A DNA stretch of 11,338 nucleotides from Stephanodiscus triporus (taxonomy: Eukaryota; Bacillariophyta; Thalassiosirophyceae; Thalassiosirales; Thalassiosiraceae), in assembly GCA_036939755.1 (NCBI GenBank), contig JALLAZ010000899.1:1-11338 (forward strand). The letters are read 5' to 3'. The position numbers and the translations under genes were made by a program. Every line of letters starts with the position of its first letter. Within the stretch, counting starts at the first letter, position 1. Below, one piece after another: positions 1 to 7,300 of this stretch. The notes beneath the pieces are model-generated. The model saw nothing but the letters and a program-made list of their open reading frames with translations. It ran no database searches and was not told where the DNA came from.

Positions 1-592
1 GATAATATCGCTACAAAATCCTCCGGGCTACAAAACCACACTGCGCGAGACGGGTGGGTGGGCGGAGAGTGTGACGGCGCGTTGCCTACTGCTGCCTGCC
101 GCCTGCCGCCGATACAATTATTTAATACACTCCTATTATTCACTCGTATCGTATGCGCGCGCGTCGGCTGAGAGGGTCTCAAGTCTCAAGAGTCAGAGGA
201 GGTTGCTACAATAGCAACTTCTGTGATAAGCTATGTAGGAATAGTAGTAAAAAAATAATTGGGGTTGGACTTGAACTTGGGAGCTTTGGTCATCGAGAAT
301 GTCATAAGTCACAAAACTAAAAATAATACTTACTCTAAACACTTACGGCCTCTCGTTAAACAATATAATTCACAATCGTACACTCAGATAATCAAAAGGG
401 ATTCAAAATCCTTCATGCACACACACAAAACAAGTTCAAGTACGATACTGACGCTTTTGAGGAGGCATTTGCGATGCGGACGAAGCGAAGACCAACCTTC
501 ATATGCACTGAGATTGAAGATAGACCAATCTCATAATAATATTAAAACTGTAAGAAAGCCAACTGAACACGGACATCTACCAGTTCATCTAC
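1..592. other. Intergenic stretch without a supported gene
   Basis: I see no supportable gene here. The only long open frame (259-624, +) opens with TTG rather than ATG, overlaps the start of the next gene, and resembles nothing I know. The first 180 bases are mixed, with a G-rich patch (about 50-70), CTGCC repeats near 95-110 and a GCGCGCGC run near 154-162. A short perfect hairpin lies at 202-218. The stretch probably holds the promoter and 5' leader of the gene starting at 621, but no TATA box at a convincing distance was seen. Confidence 0.5.
202..218. repeat. Short perfect inverted repeat (7-bp stem, 3-nt loop)
   Basis: GTTGCTA at 202-208 and TAGCAAC at 212-218 are perfect reverse complements around a CAA loop. 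Allowing G-T pairs, the stem extends to about 198-222. It lies about 400 bp upstream of the copy 1 ATG. Function is unknown; a stem this short can arise by chance. Confidence 0.4.
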
Positions 593-620
593 CATTTCAT
601 CCTAAACGGCATCAAGAAAA
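593..620 (+). promoter_or_regulatory. Conserved 5' leader of the duplicated gene pair
   Basis: The 28 bases before the ATG at 621 match 26 of 28 bases before the ATG of the paralogue (3220-3247). Homology fades immediately upstream in both copies. The block therefore marks the left edge of detectable duplication, or a leader kept by selection. It ends in AAAA directly before ATG, a favourable eukaryotic start context, and supports the chosen start codon of both genes. Confidence 0.55.
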
Positions 621-1316
621 ATGATTGTTGGATTCGGCGATAGGGGGTTGAATGGTTCCCATCAATCAAATGCGGTGAGGAAGAGTAGATCGCCTGATGC
701 GCTCCGGCATCCCCCAGCCAAGTCCACGGACAAAACGACACACGAGGAACTCGGCGGAGTCAAAGGCCGATCAAGACAGGAGGACAAGTCGATGCATAAA
801 AAATCAGATCAAGTGATTGTCGAGTTCCCCAGGGAGCGGCGCAAAAGCAGCATCGTCCGCGAGAAGGAAGAAGGGCTTTCAAAGTCTGTCATGGATGCTA
901 CTTCTTGCCCCGAGAAGCATTTCGATCGGCGACAGTCTATGCCGAAGCGGCTTTCAAAGTCTCTCGTGGGTGTTTCTTCTTGTCCCGAGAAGCAGTCCGA
1001 TCGGCGACAGTCAATGCCGAAGCGGCTTTCGAAGTCTCTCATGGACACTAATTCTTGTCCCGAGAAACAGTCCGAGCAGCTTCAGATAATGCCGCGGATT
1101 TCAAAGAATGCCAAGGATGCACCTGATTGGATGAAAACATCCAGAATCGATTGGGGGGAAGAAGACGACGATACGAATTTCGAAGGAAATGTCTACTCTG
1201 ATCAAAGTGATGTCACCTCTACTCCTCAACAGAACAACAAGTCAGACTTGATAGAATCAATGACAAGTTTGAACTCGATCAGGTCACTATTAGGCATTCG
1301 AAACATTCGTCCTTAG
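621..1316 (+). CDS. Orphan basic protein, paralogue copy 1, with three 25-residue repeats
   Basis: This 231-residue, single-exon protein belongs to no family I recognise. It has no signal peptide and no membrane segment, so it is probably soluble and largely disordered. Residues 1-22 (MIVGFGDRGL...) match copy 2 at 3248. A Lys/Arg-rich core at 31-85 is 45/55 identical to copy 2 and contains KGRSRQEDKSMHK and DQVIVEFP. Residues 86-160 are three tandem 25-residue units, each with a SCPEK motif; the first two also carry RRQSMPKR, whose RRQS fits a basophilic kinase site. The C-terminus (about 165-231) has a Trp/acidic patch (DWGEEDDDTN) and a conserved ESMTSLN...SIRS motif. The start is fixed by the leader shared with copy 2, and AATAAA follows 62 nt after the stop. 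Its intact frame and paralogue with mostly coding-consistent changes argue that it is real. Function is unknown. Confidence 0.72.
   Translation: MIVGFGDRGLNGSHQSNAVRKSRSPDALRHPPAKSTDKTTHEELGGVKGRSRQEDKSMHKKSDQVIVEFPRERRKSSIVREKEEGLSKSVMDATSCPEKHFDRRQSMPKRLSKSLVGVSSCPEKQSDRRQSMPKRLSKSLMDTNSCPEKQSEQLQIMPRISKNAKDAPDWMKTSRIDWGEEDDDTNFEGNVYSDQSDVTSTPQQNNKSDLIESMTSLNSIRSLLGIRNIRP
876..1100 (+). repeat. Three tandem 75-bp coding repeats
   Basis: Three head-to-tail 75-bp units at 876-950, 951-1025 and 1026-1100 each encode 25 residues starting LSKS and carrying SCPEK. Units 1 and 2 both end in RRQSMPKR, while unit 3 has drifted. Copy 2 of the gene holds only one degenerate equivalent (around 3677-3751), so the expansion came after the gene duplication, or copies were lost in copy 2. 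The unit length is a multiple of three, so the frame is preserved. Confidence 0.9.
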
Positions 1317-1377
1317 TGCTATGTACTAGAGTACTTTCTTCGTTTTGTCTCTATTTAGGGCATTTCTGGTATAAAGC

Positions 1378-1383
1378 AATAAA
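1378..1383 (+). terminator. Poly(A) signal AATAAA of copy 1
   Basis: Canonical AATAAA 62 nt after the copy 1 stop codon. The paralogue has the same hexamer 64 nt after its stop, so the spacing is conserved. A TCCTTAGTGCTATGTAC block shared by both copies lies at 1310-1326, between coding end and signal. Confidence 0.6.
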
Positions 1384-1506
1384 TGAAAAATGAACATCAA
1401 TGTATTTACACGGTTTTCACTGATCAATATGACGGCGCAGATAGGAAGTTTTCCACCCAGAGCTATGGCGCGCCAGCATATGTTCCTTAAAAAGCTAGGG
1501 CGGCAA

Positions 1507-1535
1507 TCGATGCAATCAGCATTAGATTGCATCGA
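1507..1535. repeat. Perfect 11-bp inverted repeat with 7-nt loop
   Basis: Arms at 1507-1517 (TCGATGCAATC) and 1525-1535 are perfect reverse complements around loop AGCATTA. The site lies between the convergent ends of copy 1 (stop 1316) and pirin (stop 1598), so it would fold in the pirin 3' UTR and possibly in copy 1 read-through RNA. A role in 3'-end formation or RNA stability is possible but unproven. Confidence 0.6.
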
Positions 1536-1597
1536 ATTATTGAGTGTGCAGACAAAGGACAAAAAGTGAGGTGCAAAGCGATTCATATCATCGCACG

Positions 1598-2710
1598 TTA
1601 CATTTTTACTTCACAATTTGTCCTCCCTTGCCGTCCGTCAGAAGGAGGCCGCGTCTCGACGCCGTCGATCAATGCGAATCGGCCCTTCTCCCTCGGGAAG
1701 ACCAAGTCGTTGCGCGGCCACGGCCATCCGCCGAATTTCGTCCGTTGGTAATCCACGTAGGCCTGTTGTAATTCGGACGGTGTGTTCATGACAAACGGAC
1801 CGCGCTGCGCCACCGGCTCGCCTATCGGCCTCCCCTGCAGGAGGAGGAATTCGGTCCGCCATCCGTCGTCGTCGTCGTCGTTGATGCGATTCGCGGAACA
1901 ATCGGCATTGGTCAGCGATGGGAGCTCAATTAAAACCTCCAGCGTCGCGTCCATGTCGAGACACACCCTCTCGCTCATAACTCTGCCATCGACTCTGACC
2001 CCGTTCCCGTGTCCCTCGATCAGGTAAAGGGATCTGTTGACCCCGCCTTTCTTTGCCTTCGGGAGGATCAATCTACCGTCGGGACGGATGGTTATGTGGA
2101 ATATTGCAACATCGTTCTCAGGATCCGCGGCCCAACTATTCGGCGGGGGCGAATTCTGGACGTCACCCAAACCAAAGTAATCCCCGGCCCACGCCGAGAT
2201 GGAAACCCTCCTGTTTTCCGACTCCCAAACGGGCACGTCCTCGGCCCAGAACATGTGGAATCCCGGCGGGACCATCTTGCTCCTCGCCGGCAGGTTCAGC
2301 CATATCTGGAACAATCGGAGGCGATTCGGCCCGTCGGAATGCACGAGCGGGAACATCTCCCCGTGAACTACCCCTCCCCCCGCTGTCATCCACTGTACGT
2401 CCCCCCCGCCGTACCGTCCCGCGTTGCCCAGCGAATCGGCGTGATCTATCAGGCCCGACATCGTCGCGGTCACGGTCTCGAACCCTCGATGCGGATGGGC
2501 GGGGAATCCTGGCACCCTGTCGCCGTGGTACATCCTGTAGGGGGCTTCGGGATCGAAGTCGGCCCCGTTGCCCGGGAATGGGGCTTCCATCCGTCCCTCG
2601 CTCTTGTCGGGGGGATACTCGTCGACGTGGTAAACGCAGAACAGGAACGGATCTGGGGTGGGAAATGGTCCCGTGACGGGAAGGGCGGAGGTGCGAAGTA
2701 TGGCGCTCAT
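1598..2710 (-). CDS. Pirin-family protein (bicupin metal protein)
   Basis: A 370-residue pirin. The N-terminal cupin carries the family signature: AHPHRGFETVT (71-81), GLIDHADS (86-93), GGDVQWMTAGGGVVHGEMFP (102-121). His72, His74, His116 and Glu118 correspond to the iron ligands of human pirin (His56, His58, His101, Glu103), so metal binding is expected. The C-terminal cupin follows, closing with GPFVMNTPSELQQAYVDYQ (304-322), a hallmark of the family. Human pirin is an iron-dependent nuclear cofactor and several bacterial pirins oxidise quercetin; the diatom role is not known. The protein is longer than the usual roughly 290 residues, with an insert around 265-285 that includes five Asp, and a C-terminal extension after about 332. 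The ATG at 2710 is the first in frame after the upstream TAG at 2761-2759, and it keeps the conserved start of the fold. It is G+C rich (38/60 at 2221-2280). No targeting peptide is evident. Confidence 0.95.
   Translation of the reverse strand: MSAILRTSALPVTGPFPTPDPFLFCVYHVDEYPPDKSEGRMEAPFPGNGADFDPEAPYRMYHGDRVPGFPAHPHRGFETVTATMSGLIDHADSLGNAGRYGGGDVQWMTAGGGVVHGEMFPLVHSDGPNRLRLFQIWLNLPARSKMVPPGFHMFWAEDVPVWESENRRVSISAWAGDYFGLGDVQNSPPPNSWAADPENDVAIFHITIRPDGRLILPKAKKGGVNRSLYLIEGHGNGVRVDGRVMSERVCLDMDATLEVLIELPSLTNADCSANRINDDDDDGWRTEFLLLQGRPIGEPVAQRGPFVMNTPSELQQAYVDYQRTKFGGWPWPRNDLVFPREKGRFALIDGVETRPPSDGRQGRTNCEVKM
1866..1880 (-). repeat. Trinucleotide run encoding five Asp in pirin
   Basis: A short GTC/GAC run codes for Asp278-Asp282 of the pirin protein, in an insert between strands of the second cupin. 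Such runs are prone to length change. Similar runs occur in the neighbouring membrane-protein gene (7391-7412, 7567-7608). Confidence 0.7.
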
Positions 2711-2720
2711 ATCATCACAT
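2707..2720 (-). promoter_or_regulatory. Two minimal upstream ORFs touching the pirin start
   Basis: Reading the minus strand, ATG TGA at 2720-2715 is a start codon followed at once by a stop. ATG ATA TGA at 2715-2707 begins on the last base of that stop, and its own TGA overlaps the pirin ATG (2710-2708) as ATGA. Minimal start-stop ORFs can stall ribosomes and lower downstream initiation in other eukaryotes. Whether the mRNA includes this stretch is unknown, since the transcription start cannot be seen. Confidence 0.5.
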
Positions 2721-3219
2721 ACGGAACGCGTTATGCTGCACCAAAACGAGATTCGACGCTATAGTATGATCTCCATGGTCCGGATGTCGACCTCTTTCCT
2801 CCACCAATACACAAATTGCAACCAAGGATTGGGAATCGGAATGGCATCGTCGGATCGTACACATCGCTTCCTAAACTAGATATAATAATATAGATAAGAG
2901 GTGAGCGACAGAAGTTGTGATTCACGACCTCTCATGACTCATGACAGATAAGCCCCCTTGACAGAAAAGCCCCTTCTCTACGATATCTACTAAAATAGAT
3001 ACTCTCTATGTTCAAAATGAAGCGGCCTGTGTTTGGAGAACCCTTGGGCCTGGTGTCCAACCGAAACGGACTACGTTTCTACGATGGTACCACCTAGAAA
3101 CTGACAGCAACAATCCTCACAAATATTTTATTCCGAACACAAGTTAGAGTAAAGAGTAGCAGCCACCCCTTCTTCAGGCTGGCCCCCGGATGCCGCCGTC
3201 GGCGTCGAACTTGACATAA
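2711..3219. other. Divergent intergenic region between pirin and copy 2
   Basis: This is the shared upstream region of the divergently transcribed pirin (-) and copy 2 (+). It holds the uORFs next to pirin, an A/T-rich patch (about 2877-2895), a GCN4/AP-1-like palindrome (2934-2942), a 17-bp imperfect tandem pair (2942-2958 and 2959-2975, both starting TGACAGA) and a small hairpin GAAACG-CGTTTC near 3063-3079. A 64-codon minus-strand frame at 2731-2925 has no recognisable product. Confidence 0.5.
2934..2942. promoter_or_regulatory. Candidate bZIP site (ATGACTCAT)
   Basis: ATGACTCAT is the exact consensus bound by GCN4-type bZIP factors and contains the AP-1 core TGACTCA; with flanks it forms the 11-bp near-perfect palindrome CATGACTCATG. 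It lies about 225 bp upstream of the pirin ATG and 305 bp upstream of the copy 2 ATG, a plausible promoter position for either. Binding is inferred from the motif only. Confidence 0.35.
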
Positions 3220-3247
3220 CATTTCATACTAAACGGCATCGAGAAAA

Positions 3248-3976
3248 ATGATTGTTGGATTCGGCGATAGGGGGTTAGATGGTCCCCATCAATCAAATGC
3301 GGTAAGGAAGAGTAGCTGGCCTCCTGGTCAAGCTATCGTCGCAATTGCGGATCGGATGAGGAGATTGTCATCGGATGATGATGCAGCTCCGGTATGCCGC
3401 TCAAGAGCCAAACCCGACCCGCCCACAAGACAGGACAAAGGAGCAGGACCTACTCAAAAAGGATCAGTGTCCCGGGATCCACCAGCCAAGTCCACGCGCA
3501 AAACGACACACAAGGAACTCGGCGGAGTCAAAGGCCGATCAAGACAGGAGGACAAGTCGATGCATAAAAGGTTAGATCAGGTGATTGTCGAGTTCCCCAA
3601 GGAGCGGCGCATTAACAGCACCGTCCGCGCGAAGGAACAAGGGGTTGCTGCAAGGATTTCTCTCAGTGGTAGGAGTCTCGACTTTATGTCTCTAACGGAT
3701 GCTACTTCTTGTCTCGAGAAGCAGTCCGAGTGGCAACATTCAATGCCAAACTCACATGCCTTTACGAGAAAACATCGTAAGTTTGAGAATGAACTTGATT
3801 GGTCGCAAACATCCATTGATTGGGGAGGTGAAGACGACGATACGAATTATGAAAAAATTTTCGACTCTGATCAAAACGACGTCATGACACACTTCGACAG
3901 AGCAACAAGTCAGACTAGGGCAGAATCAATGACAAGTTTGAACGATTCAATTAGGTCATTTTTGAGCATTCGATAG
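3248..3976 (+). CDS. Orphan basic protein, paralogue copy 2
   Basis: A 242-residue paralogue of the gene at 621, function unknown. Shared blocks are residues 1-22 (18 of the first 20 positions identical), the core PPAKST...EQG at 78-132 (45/55 identical), and the C-terminus with DWGGEDDDTN (191-200) and ESMTSLNDSIRSFLSIR. Two differences stand out. A stretch at about 24-77, rich in Arg, Asp and Pro, is absent from copy 1 without breaking the frame. The 25-residue unit that copy 1 has three times occurs once here, degenerate, at about 144-168 (DATSCLEKQSEWQHSMP). There is no signal peptide or membrane segment. Copy 2 stops at TAG 3974-3976; the next in-frame TAG (3986-3988) aligns with the copy 1 stop. 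AATAAA lies 64 nt downstream. Basic, probably disordered, nuclear or cytosolic by inference. Confidence 0.72.
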   Translation: MIVGFGDRGLDGPHQSNAVRKSSWPPGQAIVAIADRMRRLSSDDDAAPVCRSRAKPDPPTRQDKGAGPTQKGSVSRDPPAKSTRKTTHKELGGVKGRSRQEDKSMHKRLDQVIVEFPKERRINSTVRAKEQGVAARISLSGRSLDFMSLTDATSCLEKQSEWQHSMPNSHAFTRKHRKFENELDWSQTSIDWGGEDDDTNYEKIFDSDQNDVMTHFDRATSQTRAESMTSLNDSIRSFLSIR

Positions 3977-4373
3977 ATGGATCCTTAGTGCTATGTACAT
4001 ACTACCTTTAGTACGTCCTGTGTTTTTTACCAATGCACAAATAAATTCAGCTTCGAATACTTTTTGCCTCCTCTTTCATAAAATTGTATAGTGCCACCCA
4101 ACCCGTTTGGCCACTCTATCCACTCTTTTCTTAAAATTGGCATTCATATCTTTCCCTGAAATGGGTTTATTCGTCTTGATTATCGCTGCTGAGAGGGTAT
4201 GGACATTACTTTACAGATTGTCATGATGACCTGATGTAACTGCAGCATTAACAGTGTTTGCTCAAAATCACCGGTTTGTTTTGCCAAAGCACTGACGAAA
4301 GGTGCATTTCACTTACTTAACAGTGTGATTAATAACTACTGATAAGTCACAATGTAGTATTTATCATACATGA
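3977..4373. other. Convergent intergenic region
   Basis: This A/T-rich spacer lies between the convergent copy 2 (+) and the membrane-protein gene (-). It includes the copy 2 3' UTR, the block TCCTTAGTGCTATGTAC (3982-3998) shared with copy 1, and AATAAA at 4040-4045. No gene or structured RNA was recognised, and no canonical poly(A) hexamer is evident for the minus-strand gene. Confidence 0.5.
4040..4045 (+). terminator. Poly(A) signal AATAAA of copy 2
   Basis: Canonical AATAAA 64 nt after the copy 2 stop, at nearly the same distance as in copy 1 (62 nt). The agreement supports both gene ends. Confidence 0.6.
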
Positions 4374-7300
4374 CTAAGACGTATCTTTTTTAGGGTCTTT
4401 TCCCACTTGTTTGCCTCTGCTGGTAGCAGCATGCAATGCTAAGCCAGCCACAGCACCGACTAGCGCTATCCCACCACCAATCAAAAATTGCAAACCGCCA
4501 TTTTCATTTTGGTGGTCTCCGCAATTTTCGTGGAAATCTTCGTCTTGCTTGAGGCTAGTGGGATCGTCTTGATTATGCTCGCCAAGAGATGGAACCTCAC
4601 TTTTTCGATCATCTTGAGTGCATTTTTCAGAAGAAACGCCATGATTTGATGTTTCCACCACGCCTAGCCATTTGGTTGGTTCGTTGTTCTTATTTCCGTC
4701 ATCGCCACCATCACTTTTTCTTTCATCGCCGTGCTCGCTTTTCTTTTTCTCCATCAAACAAGAGAGATTGTGGGACAATTTTCCAAAGTTTGCGACAGCA
4801 TTCACAGCTGCACCGGTGTATTGTCCACCCAGCTCTTCGCCGTCGTCAGATTGTTCTTCACGCGCTTGGTCGGTACTTCTTGTATCGTCTGCCTCTCTTT
4901 TCCTCTGCTCAAGCTCTATTGAAAGATAGTAGCAGAAAGCATCCCACGCAATCATCCCAACTCCCCCTAACAATCCTCTCTTTTTTACCTCCAGTGCTAG
5001 ATCAACTAAGGAAATTGTGTTGGTGGTGAGATCTGCCGCAGCACAGGTGACAGTAGCGCAACGAACGACGGGGATGGAGGCTTCTAGCAGCGACACGGAT
5101 TCGATGAGAAGGAGCCAGATGCGAAGCAATATATAGGAGGTGTCGACAGGAAAATTGGCGATTACGACTCGTTGGGAGGCGTAGTCTTCTAGGTCAGCTC
5201 TCAAAAGGTTCATCGCAAGGTCTCTCTGCATGATTTGGCTGTCACTTGATGTCACATCATACTTTATAGATCTGATGCACCTCACAGTCTTAGTCCACCA
5301 AATTTGCACTCGATGATACTCAAGTAACATCACGGGGGACAAGACTGTAAGAATGAAGCACAATATTGTGCATCCATTTCCGTTGGAGGCACTTGCAATC
5401 TGCGAAGAAACACGAACGCACCGCATGAAGCAAACGAAGAAGCTCTCGATGACGGACCAGCCAACGCACCACAGCACTGTCGCGGCAAAAACAGTGATTG
5501 CCGGGCACATTTTCCATAGCGCGACACACATGGCGGCATTTCGTGAGGGAGGGAGGGAGTAGACCCATTCGCGGTACCTCTCGATGGTTGGAATCAGAGT
5601 TTCGTCGGCGTCGAGCTTAGCAATTACTCTATGGGGGGATTGGTACGAAGGGATACTAGTTTGGAGGTCATCTGCGGTGCTGCTGTTAGTGGTGGTGTTA
5701 CCGCTGTTTTTCGCAGTGCGTCCCTGGGTGGGATTGGGATCCAAACTAAGATGATTGCCGTCTTGGCAGCTGTTGGTTGTTGGCTTAATCTTGCTCTCCT
5801 CCTCCTTGTCGCCCATGGCTGCAGGGGGGAGAGAATCATCGCCAAACTGTGACGCGGTGCGTTCTGACGGTGCCGCCTGCTCGGTTGGCATGGGAGATGC
5901 CGTCCAACAATCGACGATCCACTCCAAAATAGCATATCGGAGAGCTCCGTCATCATTCGATAGGATGCCGAGCAAGCTACTCCCTGTGTCTTCCGTACTC
6001 CATACCGCCTGAGAGGATATCTCCATGATTGATTTCTTCAATGCACATCTCGAGATTTCCCCGCACGGTATTCTGCCGTTGCCTGCGACTGCTGCAAAAG
6101 TCGAGTTCCAAAGCAAAACGAGTATGACGATTCCCAATCCGATGTAGACGATGTGGCGAGCTACTGTCCCCATGGCAAATATGACATTCATTCCCTCCTT
6201 TCGAAAGTATGCGTACAATGCCTGTACAAGAATGAGGGACATGGACATGGTCGACAAGGCAAGGATGGAAATAGTGTGACATGCACAGACGTGTTGCCGA
6301 ATGCAACCGTAAGTCGTGCGTAACCGTGACCTTGCAGAGTCGGCATCAAAGGCAGAGGAAGAGGCCGAGCTAGTCTCGTCCAATTCAACCGGAGATGAAT
6401 TTCCCGATGAATCGGACTTCCCCGCATCATCGGACATTTCTGATTGTATCCGGTATCGTTCCAACTTGTTAGCGGCCACTGCAACGACGAGGACATTCGT
6501 GGCCGCCACTAGGAGAGCCACCGTCGCAACTGCCACGTCTTGGTAGGGCGCGGGCTCGTGCGATTCCGCATCATCAGAACAATATTGGCCCGCGTCGATA
6601 GCATGCACCGGCGAGCATTCCCTCGCGTTATTTCCGGGAACGAGGACGGACGAAAATGCCAGCAGGGATAGGACGACGATCAACGCCTCGCAAAACGAGG
6701 TAGAAGCGATCGCGACGGTCCACGGCAGTACGACCGATGCGGACGGGACGGGAAAGAACGCGAGCGAGGCGGTCGCTTTCACGTTCGCGCCCGGCTCCCC
6801 GATCGTCGTGCTCGCTCGAATCCACGCGGCCGCGACCAATCCGATGGATATCCACGCCAGCTTGTTCGACATCGACAGCGAGCACCCGAGCATCCACGCG
6901 CAGAGAGATCCGATCGCGCGCGCCGAGGCGTTGACGAGCATGACCCCAAGACCCGTCAGTCCGATCCCGACGAACGCGAGTCCCAACGCCGCGACGATCG
7001 CGACGAGCGTCGTCGGCGCGAGAACGTCCGGCGACTCGTCCCTTCGGGCCGGGACGAATCGATGTGCGACCTCGTTTAAAAAATGACCGAGGAAGCGGGC
7101 GGGCAACGATCGCAGCGGATCGCGTATGGTCCGTCGCGATAATTCGTCCACGACGGCGCGACGCCCTCGTCGGGAACGCGCCGCGGAGGGGGCCGGGGTG
7201 GACGACCCCGGTCGCATCGTCCCCCTCGGCGGCGGGTCGTTCCGGGGGGGGAATTCGAATGTCGGCGTCCTCCGCATCCCGTCGTCGCAGCGTCGCCCGT

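Noticed and set aside
259..624. 121-codon plus-strand frame before copy 1
   Set aside because: It starts with TTG, overlaps the well-supported ATG at 621 and has no recognisable composition or motif.
809..1048. Antisense frame with repeated DFESRFGIDCRRS
   Set aside because: It is the shadow of the 75-bp coding repeats of copy 1 read in reverse.
2009..2764. 251-codon and 207-codon plus-strand frames
   Set aside because: They lie opposite the pirin gene, whose conserved motifs leave no doubt about the coding strand; high G+C produces such shadows.
2942..2975. 17-bp imperfect tandem pair as a mobile-element footprint
   Set aside because: Two short imperfect copies with no inverted ends or coding remnant are insufficient.
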